From Bacteroidales bacterium (lineage in GTDB: Bacteria > Bacteroidota > Bacteroidia > Bacteroidales > F082), in the NCBI GenBank assembly GCA_014860665.1, contig JACZJI010000019.1:1-59373 (forward strand): a stretch of 59,373 bases of DNA, read 5' to 3'. How positions within the stretch are numbered: the first letter of the stretch is position 1; each line of letters starts with the position of its first letter. Below the pieces are notes generated by a model, which searched no databases, was not told the DNA's origin, and saw only the letters and a program-made list of their open reading frames with translations. Of this stretch, positions 15,554-24,600 are shown piece after piece. Position numbers and translations under genes: made by a program.

Positions 15554-17257
15554 ATGATGAAAAGAAATAAGGTGTACCGAAATATTATTTTATTATCAAT
15601 CCTTTTGATGTCGGGATCGTTAGTGGCACAGACTGTACCGGTTAACATGCCTGTCCTTTCGGACTATTACCGCGTGGAGCAACTGATGGGGAAGGTGAAT
15701 CCGGATATCAGTTTTACTGCCATGCCCTTTTTCCCGAAGGAGGCACTGAAAATTCAGAACAGCTTTGATCCCGACAGCACGCTGAAACAGGATTCCTTCT
15801 TTAAATTTAGCGGAAGGATGCCCCTGGGAAAGAAAGGCGGTTATATCCAGCTGATGCCTGTAACCTGGCAGCAACAGTTCAACACCCATCACCCTGAAGG
15901 AATCAATGATGGTACCATGATTCCTGCCCGCGGGTATCAGACACTTTTCAGTGCAGGCATATACGCTCAGTATGGTCCTTTGAGCATCCAGCTGATGCCG
16001 GAGATTGACTATGCCAACAATACGCCCTTTGCAGGATTTCCGGTGAGCTATTCCGATGAGGTGTGGGCTCAGTACTACTGGCATCTGAATACCATCGATA
16101 TTCCCGAACGGTTTGGCAACGGCTCTTACAGTAAAATCAACTGGGGACAAAGCAGTATCCGGCTTACTTTTGGTGCTGTATCTCTGGGACTTTCCAACGA
16201 AAACCTCTGGTGGGGACCGGGCTTGCGCAATGATCTGATCATGACTGACAACGCACCGGGTTTCAAACATTTGACCTTTAACACGGTCCGTCCGGTGAAG
16301 ACCGTTATAGGTTCCTTTGAGTGGCAGCTTATCGCCGGAAGGCTGGAAAATTCGGGTTTCTTGCCACCGCAAAGTACCAGGACTTTTAACGGGGGAGTAC
16401 TGTACTCTCCTAAACCGGATGAGTGGAGATACCTGAGTGGATTGCTGCTCACTTATAATCCTAAATGGGTTCCGGGCTTATTCATGGGTTTTGCACGCAC
16501 TGTACAGTCATATCACAAAAATGTGGGAGTTAACCTGGTGGATTATTTCCCGGTTTTTTCGCCGTTAGGTCTGGACGCTGCCGGCGGTGATGCCAAGATT
16601 GCCAAGCAACAGCAACAGCTTTACTCCGTGTTTGCACGCTGGCTATGGAAAAAGGCACACGGTGAAGTTTATTTTGAATACGGCTGGTCGAATTATTATT
16701 GGGACGTAAGGGATCTGGAAGTTCAGCTTCCCCATTCAGGTGCTTTTGTATTGGGTTTCAGAAAGCTGATACCGTTGAAGCTTCATAAAGATGAGTACAT
16801 CTCGGCCATGATGGAGTTCACCCAACTGGCCATGAATTCCACTACCATTGCTCGCGGAGGCAGCAGCTGGTATTTAAGTGGGGTAGTTCCGGCAGGATAT
16901 ACCAACGAAGGCCAGTATCTGGGAGCCGGAATCGGACAGGGAAGCAACCTTCAGACGCTGGAAGTGCAATGGGTGAAATCTTTGAAATCCATCGGTCTGC
17001 GTGTGGAACGTTATGTCCATGACAATGATTTCTTTTACCTTTATATCAAGGATATTCGCAGAAACTGGGTGGATATAAGTGCCAGTCTGCTGGGAACATG
17101 GCCTTATAAGAACCTGTTGTTTAATGCCCAGCTGGAATGGGTAAAATCAATGAACTATGAGTGGCAGTTTACTCCGCCTCCGGCACCTGCTTACTGGGGA
17201 CCGGGACTGGATGTGAAAAATTATCATTTGAGTTTGGGGGTGACGTATAGGTTTTAA
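15554..17257 (+). CDS. Wzi-like outer-membrane capsule assembly protein (second of two)
   Basis: 567 residues, a signal-peptide protein (MMKRNKVYRNIILLSILLMSGSLVAQ) and a clear paralogue of the preceding gene. Shared blocks include VNPDISFTAMPFFP, NINWGQSSIRLTFG-like, SLGLSNENLWWGPG, RRNWVDISASLLGTW and a final VTYRF. It is likely an outer-membrane beta-barrel that binds or arranges the exported polysaccharide. Having two in tandem suggests either two glycans or a hetero-assembly. It ends two bases before the next simple-repeat flank. Confidence 0.87.
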   Translation: MMKRNKVYRNIILLSILLMSGSLVAQTVPVNMPVLSDYYRVEQLMGKVNPDISFTAMPFFPKEALKIQNSFDPDSTLKQDSFFKFSGRMPLGKKGGYIQLMPVTWQQQFNTHHPEGINDGTMIPARGYQTLFSAGIYAQYGPLSIQLMPEIDYANNTPFAGFPVSYSDEVWAQYYWHLNTIDIPERFGNGSYSKINWGQSSIRLTFGAVSLGLSNENLWWGPGLRNDLIMTDNAPGFKHLTFNTVRPVKTVIGSFEWQLIAGRLENSGFLPPQSTRTFNGGVLYSPKPDEWRYLSGLLLTYNPKWVPGLFMGFARTVQSYHKNVGVNLVDYFPVFSPLGLDAAGGDAKIAKQQQQLYSVFARWLWKKAHGEVYFEYGWSNYYWDVRDLEVQLPHSGAFVLGFRKLIPLKLHKDEYISAMMEFTQLAMNSTTIARGGSSWYLSGVVPAGYTNEGQYLGAGIGQGSNLQTLEVQWVKSLKSIGLRVERYVHDNDFFYLYIKDIRRNWVDISASLLGTWPYKNLLFNAQLEWVKSMNYEWQFTPPPAPAYWGPGLDVKNYHLSLGVTYRF

Positions 17258-17335
17258 AAGTTGAAAAGTTAAAAAAGTTTGAATAGTTGGAAAGGTATAA
17301 GGGTTGAGAGGTTTAAAAGTTGGGTCAATCCGATG
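17258..17335 (+). repeat. Left repeat flank of the four-helix-bundle gene at 17406
   Basis: Purine-rich units such as aagttgaaaagttaaaaaag. The complement of these words recurs at 17780-17820 on the other side of the gene. Confidence 0.7.
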
Positions 17336-17405
17336 AGTTTTATCTTTGAAATTATTTGACCATTCTGACGTCTACAACTATTCTAACCATTTAACTTTGA
17401 CAATT

Positions 17406-17774
17406 ATGGCAAAAATTGAGACCTTTGAGGATTTGGTAGTATGGAAAGAAGCTAGAGAATTGGTTGGGATTATTTATAAAGAGTTTGGAAATTCAAAAGA
17501 TTATTCATTTAAGGACCAGATTCAAAGAGCTTCTGTTTCAATTATGAACAATATTTCTGAAGGATTTGAAAGAGGATCAAATGCTGAATTCATAAGGTTT
17601 CTGTTTATTGCAAAAGCTTCTGCCGGTGAAGTTAGAAGTATGATTTACATTGCGAATGATATAAGTTACATTAATTCTGAAACAACTAATGACTTGCTTT
17701 CCCGGACAAGGAAGCTATCAGGAAGTATCTCCAATTTTATTAAGTATTTGAAAGCAAATCCATTTAAAAAGTGA
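17406..17774 (+). CDS. Four-helix-bundle protein (S23/IVP family)
   Basis: 122 residues from ATG 17406 (MAKIETFEDLVVWKEAREL). An in-frame ATG at 17346 would add 20 residues of spacer translation and is less likely. Family signatures are EDLVVWKEA, FKDQIQRASVSIMNNISEGFERGS and FLFIAKASAGEVRSMIY. It is quite different in sequence from the copies at 6589, 21068 and 25286, so these are not recent duplicates. It is flanked by inverted aagttgaaaagttaa-type repeats, and its final residues (NPFKK) merge into the right flank. Function unknown. Confidence 0.87.
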   Translation: MAKIETFEDLVVWKEARELVGIIYKEFGNSKDYSFKDQIQRASVSIMNNISEGFERGSNAEFIRFLFIAKASAGEVRSMIYIANDISYINSETTNDLLSRTRKLSGSISNFIKYLKANPFKK

Positions 17775-17779
17775 CATCG

Positions 17780-17822
17780 TAACTTTTTAACCATTTAACT
17801 TTTCAAACTTTTACAACTTAAG
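17780..17822 (+). repeat. Right repeat flank of the four-helix-bundle gene at 17406
   Basis: Reads aactttttaaccatttaac and cttttcaaacttttacaac, the complementary style of the left flank. It ends about 20 nt before the next glycosyltransferase gene. Confidence 0.7.
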
Positions 17823-17841
17823 AAATAGAAATAAATTCCAG

Positions 17842-18654
17842 ATGTCAAAATCAACGAAAAAAGTTTCCATCATCATCCCGGTATTCAACGACGGGAAATA
17901 TCTCAATGAGACGATTCAAAGTGTTTTGAATCAGTCGTATCAAAACTTTGAGGTGGTTTTGGTGGATGATGGTTCAACGGATACGTTTACATTGAATTTT
18001 CTGAAAGGCTTAACGCAACCTGAAATACATGTTTTTTTCAGGCCAAATGAAGGTGTCTCCCAAACAAGAAATTATGGGATTTCTCAGGCTTCAGGGGAAT
18101 ATATTCTACCTTTAGATGCGGATGACAAACTGGGAGAATCATTTCTGGAACAAGCCGTTAAAATTCTGGACGGGAATCCCCGTGTAAAGGTGGTGTGTGG
18201 CGATGTACAGATGTTTGGGAAAAGAAGAGGACAAAAACCCATGCCTCAACATGCTATGGAGATACTGCTCGGACAGAATACAATGGTTGTTACTTCGCTG
18301 TTCCGCAAATCAGACTTTTTGCAGACACAAGGGTTTAATCCCAACATGAATGAGGGCTTTGAAGACTGGGACTTCTGGCTTTCTTTGCTGGAAACGGGTG
18401 GAGAAGTCTATAAGTTGGATACGGTGGCCCTGTATTACCGTATCAAGAAAAATTCAAGGAACTATTCTCTTACCCCGGAAAAAATGCAGCGGCTGAGAAA
18501 ACAGATTTATGAAAATCATAAATCACTCTATGCTGAGTATTTTTTTGACCCTATGAATTCATTTGAATATGATTTACTGGTGAATTCAAGGGAATATAAA
18601 TTGGGTAAAAGATTACTGAAACCTGTTCGGTTTTTACTGAATAAATTGAAATAA
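17842..18654 (+). CDS. Glycosyltransferase family 2
   Basis: 270 residues. GT-A start KVSIIIPVFNDGKYLNETIQSVLNQ, then VLVDDGSTD, the acceptor-loop region NEGVSQTRNYGISQASGEYILPLDADD with the DxD-type metal site, and EGFEDWDFWLSLLETGG with the catalytic acidic residues (ED). It is an inverting sugar transferase of the cytoplasmic membrane face. Donor and linkage cannot be predicted. It lies alone between a four-helix-bundle unit and a 950-nt repeat spacer. Confidence 0.88.
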   Translation: MSKSTKKVSIIIPVFNDGKYLNETIQSVLNQSYQNFEVVLVDDGSTDTFTLNFLKGLTQPEIHVFFRPNEGVSQTRNYGISQASGEYILPLDADDKLGESFLEQAVKILDGNPRVKVVCGDVQMFGKRRGQKPMPQHAMEILLGQNTMVVTSLFRKSDFLQTQGFNPNMNEGFEDWDFWLSLLETGGEVYKLDTVALYYRIKKNSRNYSLTPEKMQRLRKQIYENHKSLYAEYFFDPMNSFEYDLLVNSREYKLGKRLLKPVRFLLNKLK

Positions 18655-19608
18655 AAAGTTCAAAGGAAAAAGTGCCTTAAGTTAAAGGTTTTTAGTTTTA
18701 AGTTACCCAGCACCCAACACCGGAAAAAGGTGACGTGTGACAGGTGATTTGTGACGGGCGAAAGACACGCAACGCAGAACTCTGAACCCGAAACAGCCAA
18801 AGCCAAAGCCAATGCCAATGGCTAAAGCCAGTTCCCCCTATGGAGGGGGGTGCGTTGGCTGGCGGGTGAGCAGGGGGAGGAGTCCGGAAAATTAAAAGTC
18901 TAAAGGCTAAAGTTCAAAGGAAAAAGTTGCTGTAAGTTATAAGTTGTTGGTTTTAGAGAGGTCAAGCCAAAGCCAACGCTAAAGCCAACGTGAATAGAGA
19001 CGAGGAAACAAGAAACAAGATAAAATAGGCTAAGGTTCAAAGGCGTAGAGCAAAGGAATAAGAATCGGAGAGGTATTTAAAGCTGGAACCCTGGTCTAAT
19101 AAAATCAAAAATCGTTAATCCTTGTTCTTAAATTAAATCCCGAATGAGATCCCTTCGTCGGTCGCCTCCTCGGGATGACGATCGGGTTGATAGATGATTC
19201 TAGATTAATTAATTACATAGTTCCTATAAAAACGTACGTCATTGCGCGGAGCTTTGTGAAGGCTGAGGGAAGTGCGACAAAGCAATCTCTTTTTAAGGCA
19301 ATGTTCGTTTTGTTATGAGATCCCTTCGTCGGTCACCTCCTCGGAATGACGAAAACTTTGATTGAAGATTTAGGGGCTGAAAAGTCAAAGCAACAATTGA
19401 ATATTAAAGCCGGATTTTGTTCCCCTTTAGGGGGCCAGGGGGTTAAAAGGTTAAAGTATAAAGGCTAAAGGTTAAAGGATCAGAAGTAAAAAGCTCAGAG
19501 GTTCAATGTTTTAGAAACGGAACCGGCTAAAGCCAAAGCCAATAGCCAAAGGCCAAAAAAGAGACATGGCTACATTGTGACAAAGAGAAATTAGAAAAAG
19601 ATTATAGT
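18655..19608 (+). repeat. Long repeat spacer with several modules
   Basis: 954 nt without a credible gene. Modules in order: a ttaaaggtttttagttttaag series; gtgac series (about 18731-18755); 'agccaa' series; family B element (18833-18881); further ggctaaagttc and gccaacgct series; family C element (about 19087-19179); a gtcattgcgcggagctttgt element (about 19239-19290) of a type common between genes in many bacteria; a short family C piece (about 19315-19351); and a ttcccctttagggggccag element near 19420. Confidence 0.8.
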
Positions 19609-20850
19609 TTGCTGAATCAACTTACACACTGGCTTAAAGAAAAACAATTCTTTCTGTTGAATGGATTGCTGGCGTTGTTGTTTGCGGATGTGATGGTAGA
19701 TCCCAACAACCTGATCTTTCATGCTAAATATATCCTTTTTGTTTTGGTTTTTCTGGTCTGGTTAACCGGTCGGTACTATACAGGAAACAAGATTCCCGTG
19801 AGGCTGGGGTTTGCTGTAATTTTTATAGTATTATTCATGCCTTTCTATGCTTTGTCTGTTGGTATCATACGCAGTGCCCTGCATAATGTTCCCGTGGGTA
19901 ACCTGGTTTACTTTAATTCATTTTTCTTCTTTTCGATCGCTCTGGTAACTACTTATGATCAGATTAACCTTACCAGATTGTTCAACCGGTCTTCATTATT
20001 GATCGTTTTTTTGACGTTAGGGCTTTATGCTGCCCTCGTGTTTAACCCACACTGGTTTGGATCTCTGTATAAATATTTTGTTTTGAATAAAGGAGTGGCC
20101 GTTTATGCATTAAGGAACTACGGGAAAGTGACCATGCTCATGATTTTTTATAAGACATCGCCGCTGTTGGTTTTCCCTTTGTCATATTATCTTTACCACA
20201 TTATAACAGATAACTCAAAGAAATCCCCCTTTTCTTATTATTTGCTGACTGCGCTGATCATCCTCACTTTGTTTTTGTCCGGGACGCGCGCTAATGTCCT
20301 GTCTTTGTTTCTTATCCTGATTTTTTATCTTGGGTTTTTTATTTACAGAAAATCAAGATCCTGGTTTTTATTGGCGTTAGGTTTGGGACTGCTGGTCTTT
20401 TTATTTGCACTCCCTTCGCTGTGGAATGTAATCATGAACCGACATGAAGCATCCAATGCTATTAAGTTTGGTTACCTTTCGTCTTATGCCGACTATTTTA
20501 GCGGCCATCTTTTGAGTCTTATTTTTGGCCAGGGGATAGGTGGGGAATTTTTTGCCTATGGATTGCAACGGTTTATGAGTGCTTCTGAGCTGACATATCT
20601 TGAAGTGATCAGAATCTGGGGAATTCCTATCGCTGTCGTATTCGGACTGGTTCTGATATGGCCTCTGGTAATGGAAATCAGGGCAAGAAAGCTGAGCCAT
20701 TTGTTTGTTGCCTATCTGGCTTACTTGTTTATAGCAGGCACTAACCCGTTATTGCTGAGTTCAACGGGTATGTTGGTGTTGGTGTATGTGTTTTCGATGG
20801 AGTTTGGAGAGGAAACAAGTTTAAAGGCTAAAGCTCAAAGGAAAAAGTGA
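19609..20850 (+). CDS. wzy: Wzy-like O-antigen/capsule polymerase
   Basis: 413 residues from a TTG start. The next in-frame Met lies inside the first predicted helix region, which favours the TTG. The protein is about ten hydrophobic spans with a larger periplasmic-type loop before LSGTRANVLSLFLILIFYLGF, the arrangement of Wzy/WaaL-type integral membrane enzymes. Sequence is always poorly conserved in this family, so the call rests on topology and on being the only such protein near wzx. It would polymerise undecaprenyl-PP repeat units in the periplasm. The tail LKAKAQRKK is encoded by ttaaaggctaaagctcaaag, a spacer repeat word, so the original C-terminus may have been replaced. Confidence 0.75.
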   Translation: MLNQLTHWLKEKQFFLLNGLLALLFADVMVDPNNLIFHAKYILFVLVFLVWLTGRYYTGNKIPVRLGFAVIFIVLFMPFYALSVGIIRSALHNVPVGNLVYFNSFFFFSIALVTTYDQINLTRLFNRSSLLIVFLTLGLYAALVFNPHWFGSLYKYFVLNKGVAVYALRNYGKVTMLMIFYKTSPLLVFPLSYYLYHIITDNSKKSPFSYYLLTALIILTLFLSGTRANVLSLFLILIFYLGFFIYRKSRSWFLLALGLGLLVFLFALPSLWNVIMNRHEASNAIKFGYLSSYADYFSGHLLSLIFGQGIGGEFFAYGLQRFMSASELTYLEVIRIWGIPIAVVFGLVLIWPLVMEIRARKLSHLFVAYLAYLFIAGTNPLLLSSTGMLVLVYVFSMEFGEETSLKAKAQRKK

Positions 20851-21060
20851 CTAAAGTTCATAAAGTGAACTAAAGTGCCTTAAGTTGTAGGTTATTGGTT
20901 ATTGGTTATAGGTGTTAGGTTTTGGGTTTTAGGCTCTTGTCAAAAAGTTTGAAGGTTGAATGTCAGAAAATGATTTAGTTTCAGAGACGGATTTAACTCC
21001 CCTTTAGGGGTTGGGGCAAAAGTTTAAGGGCTAAAGGCTAAAGTTTGAAGTTTAAAGGAT
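20851..21060 (+). repeat. Repeat spacer and left flank of the four-helix-bundle gene at 21068
   Basis: It contains an attggttattggttataggtg series, a ctcccctttaggggttggg element (21000-21018) and gggctaaaggctaaagtttg (from 21029), which is the left arm facing the complementary arm at about 21440-21480. Confidence 0.8.
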
Positions 21061-21067
21061 AATTTCA

Positions 21068-21424
21068 ATGCAAGATTTGGCTGAAAGATTAGTTTCGTTT
21101 TCTATTGAAATCATTAAACTGTTTAGAAAATTACCAATAACAGAGGAATATAAAATTATAAGATACCAGCTTATTAGATCTGCGACTTCATCAGGAGCAA
21201 ATTATGAGGAGGCGCAAGGGGCTTCATCTCGGGCGGATTTTACAAACAAAGTGAGGATCTCTTTAAAAGAGATGAGAGAATCGAATTACTGGTTAAGAGT
21301 GATTGAGGGAATCAATGAGCAATCTTCCCTGCAGGACGAAATAAAGAATTTGATTGAAGAATCAAGCGAACTAAAGAATATTTTAGGCGCAATTTGTTCA
21401 AAAACCACGAGAAAAAATACATAA
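21068..21424 (+). CDS. Four-helix-bundle protein (S23/IVP family)
   Basis: 118 residues. It opens MQDLAERLVSFSIEIIKLFRKL and contains YQLIRSATSSGANYEEAQGASSRADFTNKVRISLKEMRESNYWLRVI, the family core. This subgroup differs clearly from the other copies in the window; it lacks the LxVWK start and has the SxGANYEEA form. Arms of ctaaaggctaaag-type repeats flank it in inverted orientation. It is placed between the polymerase gene and a glycosyltransferase pair. Function unknown, and a glycan role is unlikely. Confidence 0.87.
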   Translation: MQDLAERLVSFSIEIIKLFRKLPITEEYKIIRYQLIRSATSSGANYEEAQGASSRADFTNKVRISLKEMRESNYWLRVIEGINEQSSLQDEIKNLIEESSELKNILGAICSKTTRKNT

Positions 21425-21437
21425 AGACGGAATTTAA

Positions 21438-21482
21438 AACTTTATACTTTAGCCTTTGAACTTTAGCCTTTAAACTTAAAAT
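21438..21482 (+). repeat. Right repeat flank of the four-helix-bundle gene at 21068
   Basis: Reads actttagcctttgaacttta and gcctttaaac, the complement of the left-arm words. The next gene starts within two bases of its end. Confidence 0.8.
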
Positions 21483-21483
21483 C

Positions 21484-22317
21484 TTGAAAATAGATATCCT
21501 GTTATCGACTTACAACGGAGAACAGTTTCTGGAAGAATTGCTCCAATCGCTGATAGATCAAAGCTATTCAGACTGGCGATTGCTTGTCAGAGATGATGGT
21601 TCGACTGATAATACGGTCGAGATTCTGGATGCTTTCAGGAAAAAAGAGCAGGAGAGGGTAATTATTTTCAAGGATGATCAAAAAAATCTTGGTCCTAAAA
21701 AAAGTTTTGAGGCCCTACTTCAGTCAAGTACTGCAGATTACATTATGTTCTGTGATCAGGATGATGTCTGGATGAAGGATAAGGTTCAGCAGACTTACGA
21801 TAAGATGAAAACGCTGGAACAGCAAGATCCTGAATCCCCCGTGCTGGTTTTCACCGATCTTACCGTTGTCGATAAAAATTTGAATGTACTTCATCCATCC
21901 CTTTGGCAGTATACCAAAGTAAAACCTGAAAATATTAATAATGTCTACCGCTTGCTGGTTAATAATCCCGTTGTAGGGTGTACGGTGATGATAAACAAAG
22001 CAGCCAAATCCGTGGCTTTGCCTTTTCCGGAAAAGGCGGTTATGCACGACTGGTGGATGGCACTGAATATATCCCGTAAAGGAAAGGCGGGGTTTGTTCC
22101 AGCTCCCACCATATTTTACCGTTTGCATGAGAAAAACAACCTGGGTGTTTCGGAAGCCACCGGAAAATATTATCTGAATAGAATATTTCATTTCCCGACC
22201 ATGCTTTCGCAAAATATGAATGCCATTAAAATGCTGAATTCACTTGATTTTTCGCTTTCAGTCATTAAGTTTCTGGGTTATAAATTTGCCATCAGCTTTT
22301 CAAAAATCTTTCGGTAA
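21484..22317 (+). CDS. Glycosyltransferase family 2
   Basis: 277 residues from a TTG start (MKIDILLSTYNGEQFLEELLQSL); there is no ATG before conserved sequence begins. It has LVRDDGSTDNT, DQDDVW (DxD-type metal site in the form typical of rhamnosyltransferase-like GT2) and a later PFPEKAVMHDWWMAL. The following gene shares DQDDVW and PFPKKLIMHDVWIGL and starts at the last base of this one, so the two are a tandem, co-translated paralogous pair. Both probably add sugars to the same lipid-linked repeat unit. Confidence 0.9.
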   Translation: MKIDILLSTYNGEQFLEELLQSLIDQSYSDWRLLVRDDGSTDNTVEILDAFRKKEQERVIIFKDDQKNLGPKKSFEALLQSSTADYIMFCDQDDVWMKDKVQQTYDKMKTLEQQDPESPVLVFTDLTVVDKNLNVLHPSLWQYTKVKPENINNVYRLLVNNPVVGCTVMINKAAKSVALPFPEKAVMHDWWMALNISRKGKAGFVPAPTIFYRLHEKNNLGVSEATGKYYLNRIFHFPTMLSQNMNAIKMLNSLDFSLSVIKFLGYKFAISFSKIFR

Positions 22318-23057
22318 TGATATCTGTCTGCATGTCAACATACAATGGAGAGAAGTATCTGGAAAGGCAACTGGATACTATTTTGGAGCAACTAAGCCCG
22401 GAGGATGAACTGGTAATTTCCGATGATTCTTCTTCAGACAGAACCATAGAAATTATAAAATCTTATAAGGATAAAAGAATCCGGCTTTTTGAAAACAATC
22501 ATTTCAGGAGCCCTGTTTATAATCTGGAATTTGCAATGAAGCAGGCACAGGGCGATTATATTTTCCTGGCAGATCAGGATGATGTCTGGTTACCGGGCAG
22601 GGTTCGGAAAGTCAAAGAAAAATTGAAGGATAACGATTTGGTGGTTTGCAATGCGTTTATTGTGGATCAGAATGAAAAAGTGATTCATGAATCCTATTTC
22701 CAATGGAAAGGCTCTCGTTCGGGATTTTGGAAAAACCTGAAAAAAAATTCCTTTTTGGGATGTTCTCTGGCCTTTAACAGAAAGGTGTTGGAGTCTGTTT
22801 TGCCTTTTCCAAAAAAACTCATCATGCATGATGTTTGGATAGGACTTATGGCGGAAAGCATTGGCAAAGTTTGTTTCCTGGATGAAAAGCTGATGCTGTA
22901 TCGACGACACGCCGATAATGTTACGGCCGCTGTCCATAAGGATGATACCCACCTTTCGGATTTCAGTCTGGGATTTAAGATTTGGTACCGGATGGTTTTG
23001 CTTTTTCAGGTGACGAATAGATATTTGAAGGTTCGAAGTAAAGAAGCTAAAATTTAA
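22317..23057 (+). CDS. Glycosyltransferase family 2 (paralogue of the preceding gene)
   Basis: 246 residues. It starts MISVCMSTYNGEKYLERQLDTILEQ, overlapping the previous stop by one base (taatg). Motifs are VISDDSSSDRT, DQDDVWLPGR and the PFPKKLIMHDVW block shared with its upstream neighbour. It is shorter at the C-terminus than its partner. Its end (RSKEAKI) runs into aaagaagctaaaatttaaag, a spacer repeat word. It is an inverting transferase of unknown sugar specificity. Confidence 0.88.
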   Translation: MISVCMSTYNGEKYLERQLDTILEQLSPEDELVISDDSSSDRTIEIIKSYKDKRIRLFENNHFRSPVYNLEFAMKQAQGDYIFLADQDDVWLPGRVRKVKEKLKDNDLVVCNAFIVDQNEKVIHESYFQWKGSRSGFWKNLKKNSFLGCSLAFNRKVLESVLPFPKKLIMHDVWIGLMAESIGKVCFLDEKLMLYRRHADNVTAAVHKDDTHLSDFSLGFKIWYRMVLLFQVTNRYLKVRSKEAKI

Positions 23058-23102
23058 AGGGTTTAAAAGCTCAAAGAATTAAATAAGTATCAAAGCTGAA
23101 TG

Positions 23103-23284
23103 TCCCCCTTTGGAGGGGGGTGCGCTGGCTGGCAGGTGAGCAGGGGGAGGAACTTTGAATTAAAGTTGTAACCCCGGTCTTCAAAAATCTAAGATCGTTA
23201 ATCCTTGTTCTTAAATCAAATCCGATAAGAGATCCCTTTCCCGATAGATCGGGACAGGCTGTCGGTCGCCTCCTCGGGATGACG
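23103..23284 (+). repeat. Composite spacer repeat B+C, copy 3, with the palindromic insert
   Basis: Family B is at 23103-23151 and family C at about 23172-23284. As in copy 2 it contains cccgatagatcggg (23240-23253). A reversed family B element follows at 23342-23374. Spacer 23058-23413 contains nothing else. Confidence 0.85.
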
Positions 23285-23413
23285 ACGGCTTTGAAAAGTG
23301 ACGGTGGGACAATGGGACAATAGGGAATGAAGAAAGAAAAATTCCTCCCCCTACCCCCTCCAAAAGGGGACAGGAGTTATCAATTCATTAGTAGTTTGTA
23401 ATTATAGAAATCT

Positions 23414-24598
23414 GTGGAAAACAAAAAAATCATCATCATTTCCCTCTTCTTTTACGAAGTATCCGACAACATCCGGATCAGCACGGTTTATAACCTATTA
23501 AAGGAAAGAAATGCGGAGGTGGAGCTGATTACCACTGATTTTAATCACAGGACCAAGAAAAAGCACGATACCGGACTTCATCCAAAGGATATCACTTTTT
23601 TAAAAGTTCCCGGATACAAAAAGAACCTGAGCATCGGAAGGCTTTTCAGTCACTTTGTATTTGCGTTGCGGTTGTCATCTTATCTGAGAAATCTTACCTC
23701 AAAACCTTCCAAAATCTATTGCATTGTGCCGACAGTTTCAAGTGGATGGGTGTGCTCAAGGTATTGCCGGAAAAAGAACATTCCATTTGCTGCAGACGTG
23801 ATTGATCTCTGGCCGGAATCACTGATTGTGTTGTCGCGAAAGAAGAAACTGTTACAGTTTTTGACATTTCCAATGAAATGGATGGCCCAAAAGGTTTACA
23901 AAGCTGCTGATCTTTTGTATGCCGGGTCTGCCGATTATGCAAAATATGCAGGCGGATTTAATAAAAAAACAATAGCCATGCCGGTCTATCTGGGAACGGA
24001 TGTGTCCCGCTTTCGTTCCCTGGTATCTTCTGCTAAAGCGGAGATTCACAAACCAGAGGGCCAAAAATGGATTTGCTTTGGAGGCATGCTGGGAAACAGC
24101 TATGATATTGATATCATCCTGTCCGGTTTTGAAAAGCTGGTGCGGAAAGAATCACCGGATGTAAAATTGATTTTCATCGGTGACGGCCAGGAGCGGAACA
24201 GGATCATGAGCTTTAAAGAACAAAAAGGGCTTGATATTGAAATAACAGGGTTTTTACCCTATGCTGATTATTTAAAATATCTGAACCATGCTGACATAGC
24301 TATCAATAGCTTTAAGGAAGGGACACGAGTGGCTTATTCGTACAAGTTCAATGACTATGTAACAGCAGGAATTCCAATTGTGAATAACGTTAAAGGCGAA
24401 ATGGCGGAGCTGGTAGAGCAATATAATCTTGGGCGTAATTTCCGGCATAATGCCGATTCACTTGCAGATAAGCTGTATGAGATGCTCAGTAGCCCCGATC
24501 TTCTCAGCGAAATGAAGAAAAATGCTACATTTGTTGCTACCAGTGTATTGGATAAAAAAGTGGTTTATAAAGAAATGCTCGATCATTTGATGAAATAG
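23414..24598 (+). CDS. Glycosyltransferase family 4 (WbuB-like)
   Basis: 394 residues from a GTG start (reads M-E-N-K-K-I-I-I-I-S). The GT-B enzyme has WICFGGMLGNSYDIDIILSGFEKL at the start of the C-terminal domain and IFIGDGQERNRI. It then has YLNHADIAINSFKEGTRVAYSYKFNDYVTAGIPIV, where only the first glutamate of the usual E-x7-E is obvious. This loose form occurs in FucNAc/QuiNAc-type transferases such as WbuB, but the donor cannot be assigned. Two bases separate it from the acyltransferase gene, so the two form an operon. Confidence 0.85.
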   Translation: MENKKIIIISLFFYEVSDNIRISTVYNLLKERNAEVELITTDFNHRTKKKHDTGLHPKDITFLKVPGYKKNLSIGRLFSHFVFALRLSSYLRNLTSKPSKIYCIVPTVSSGWVCSRYCRKKNIPFAADVIDLWPESLIVLSRKKKLLQFLTFPMKWMAQKVYKAADLLYAGSADYAKYAGGFNKKTIAMPVYLGTDVSRFRSLVSSAKAEIHKPEGQKWICFGGMLGNSYDIDIILSGFEKLVRKESPDVKLIFIGDGQERNRIMSFKEQKGLDIEITGFLPYADYLKYLNHADIAINSFKEGTRVAYSYKFNDYVTAGIPIVNNVKGEMAELVEQYNLGRNFRHNADSLADKLYEMLSSPDLLSEMKKNATFVATSVLDKKVVYKEMLDHLMK

Positions 24599-24600
24599 AC

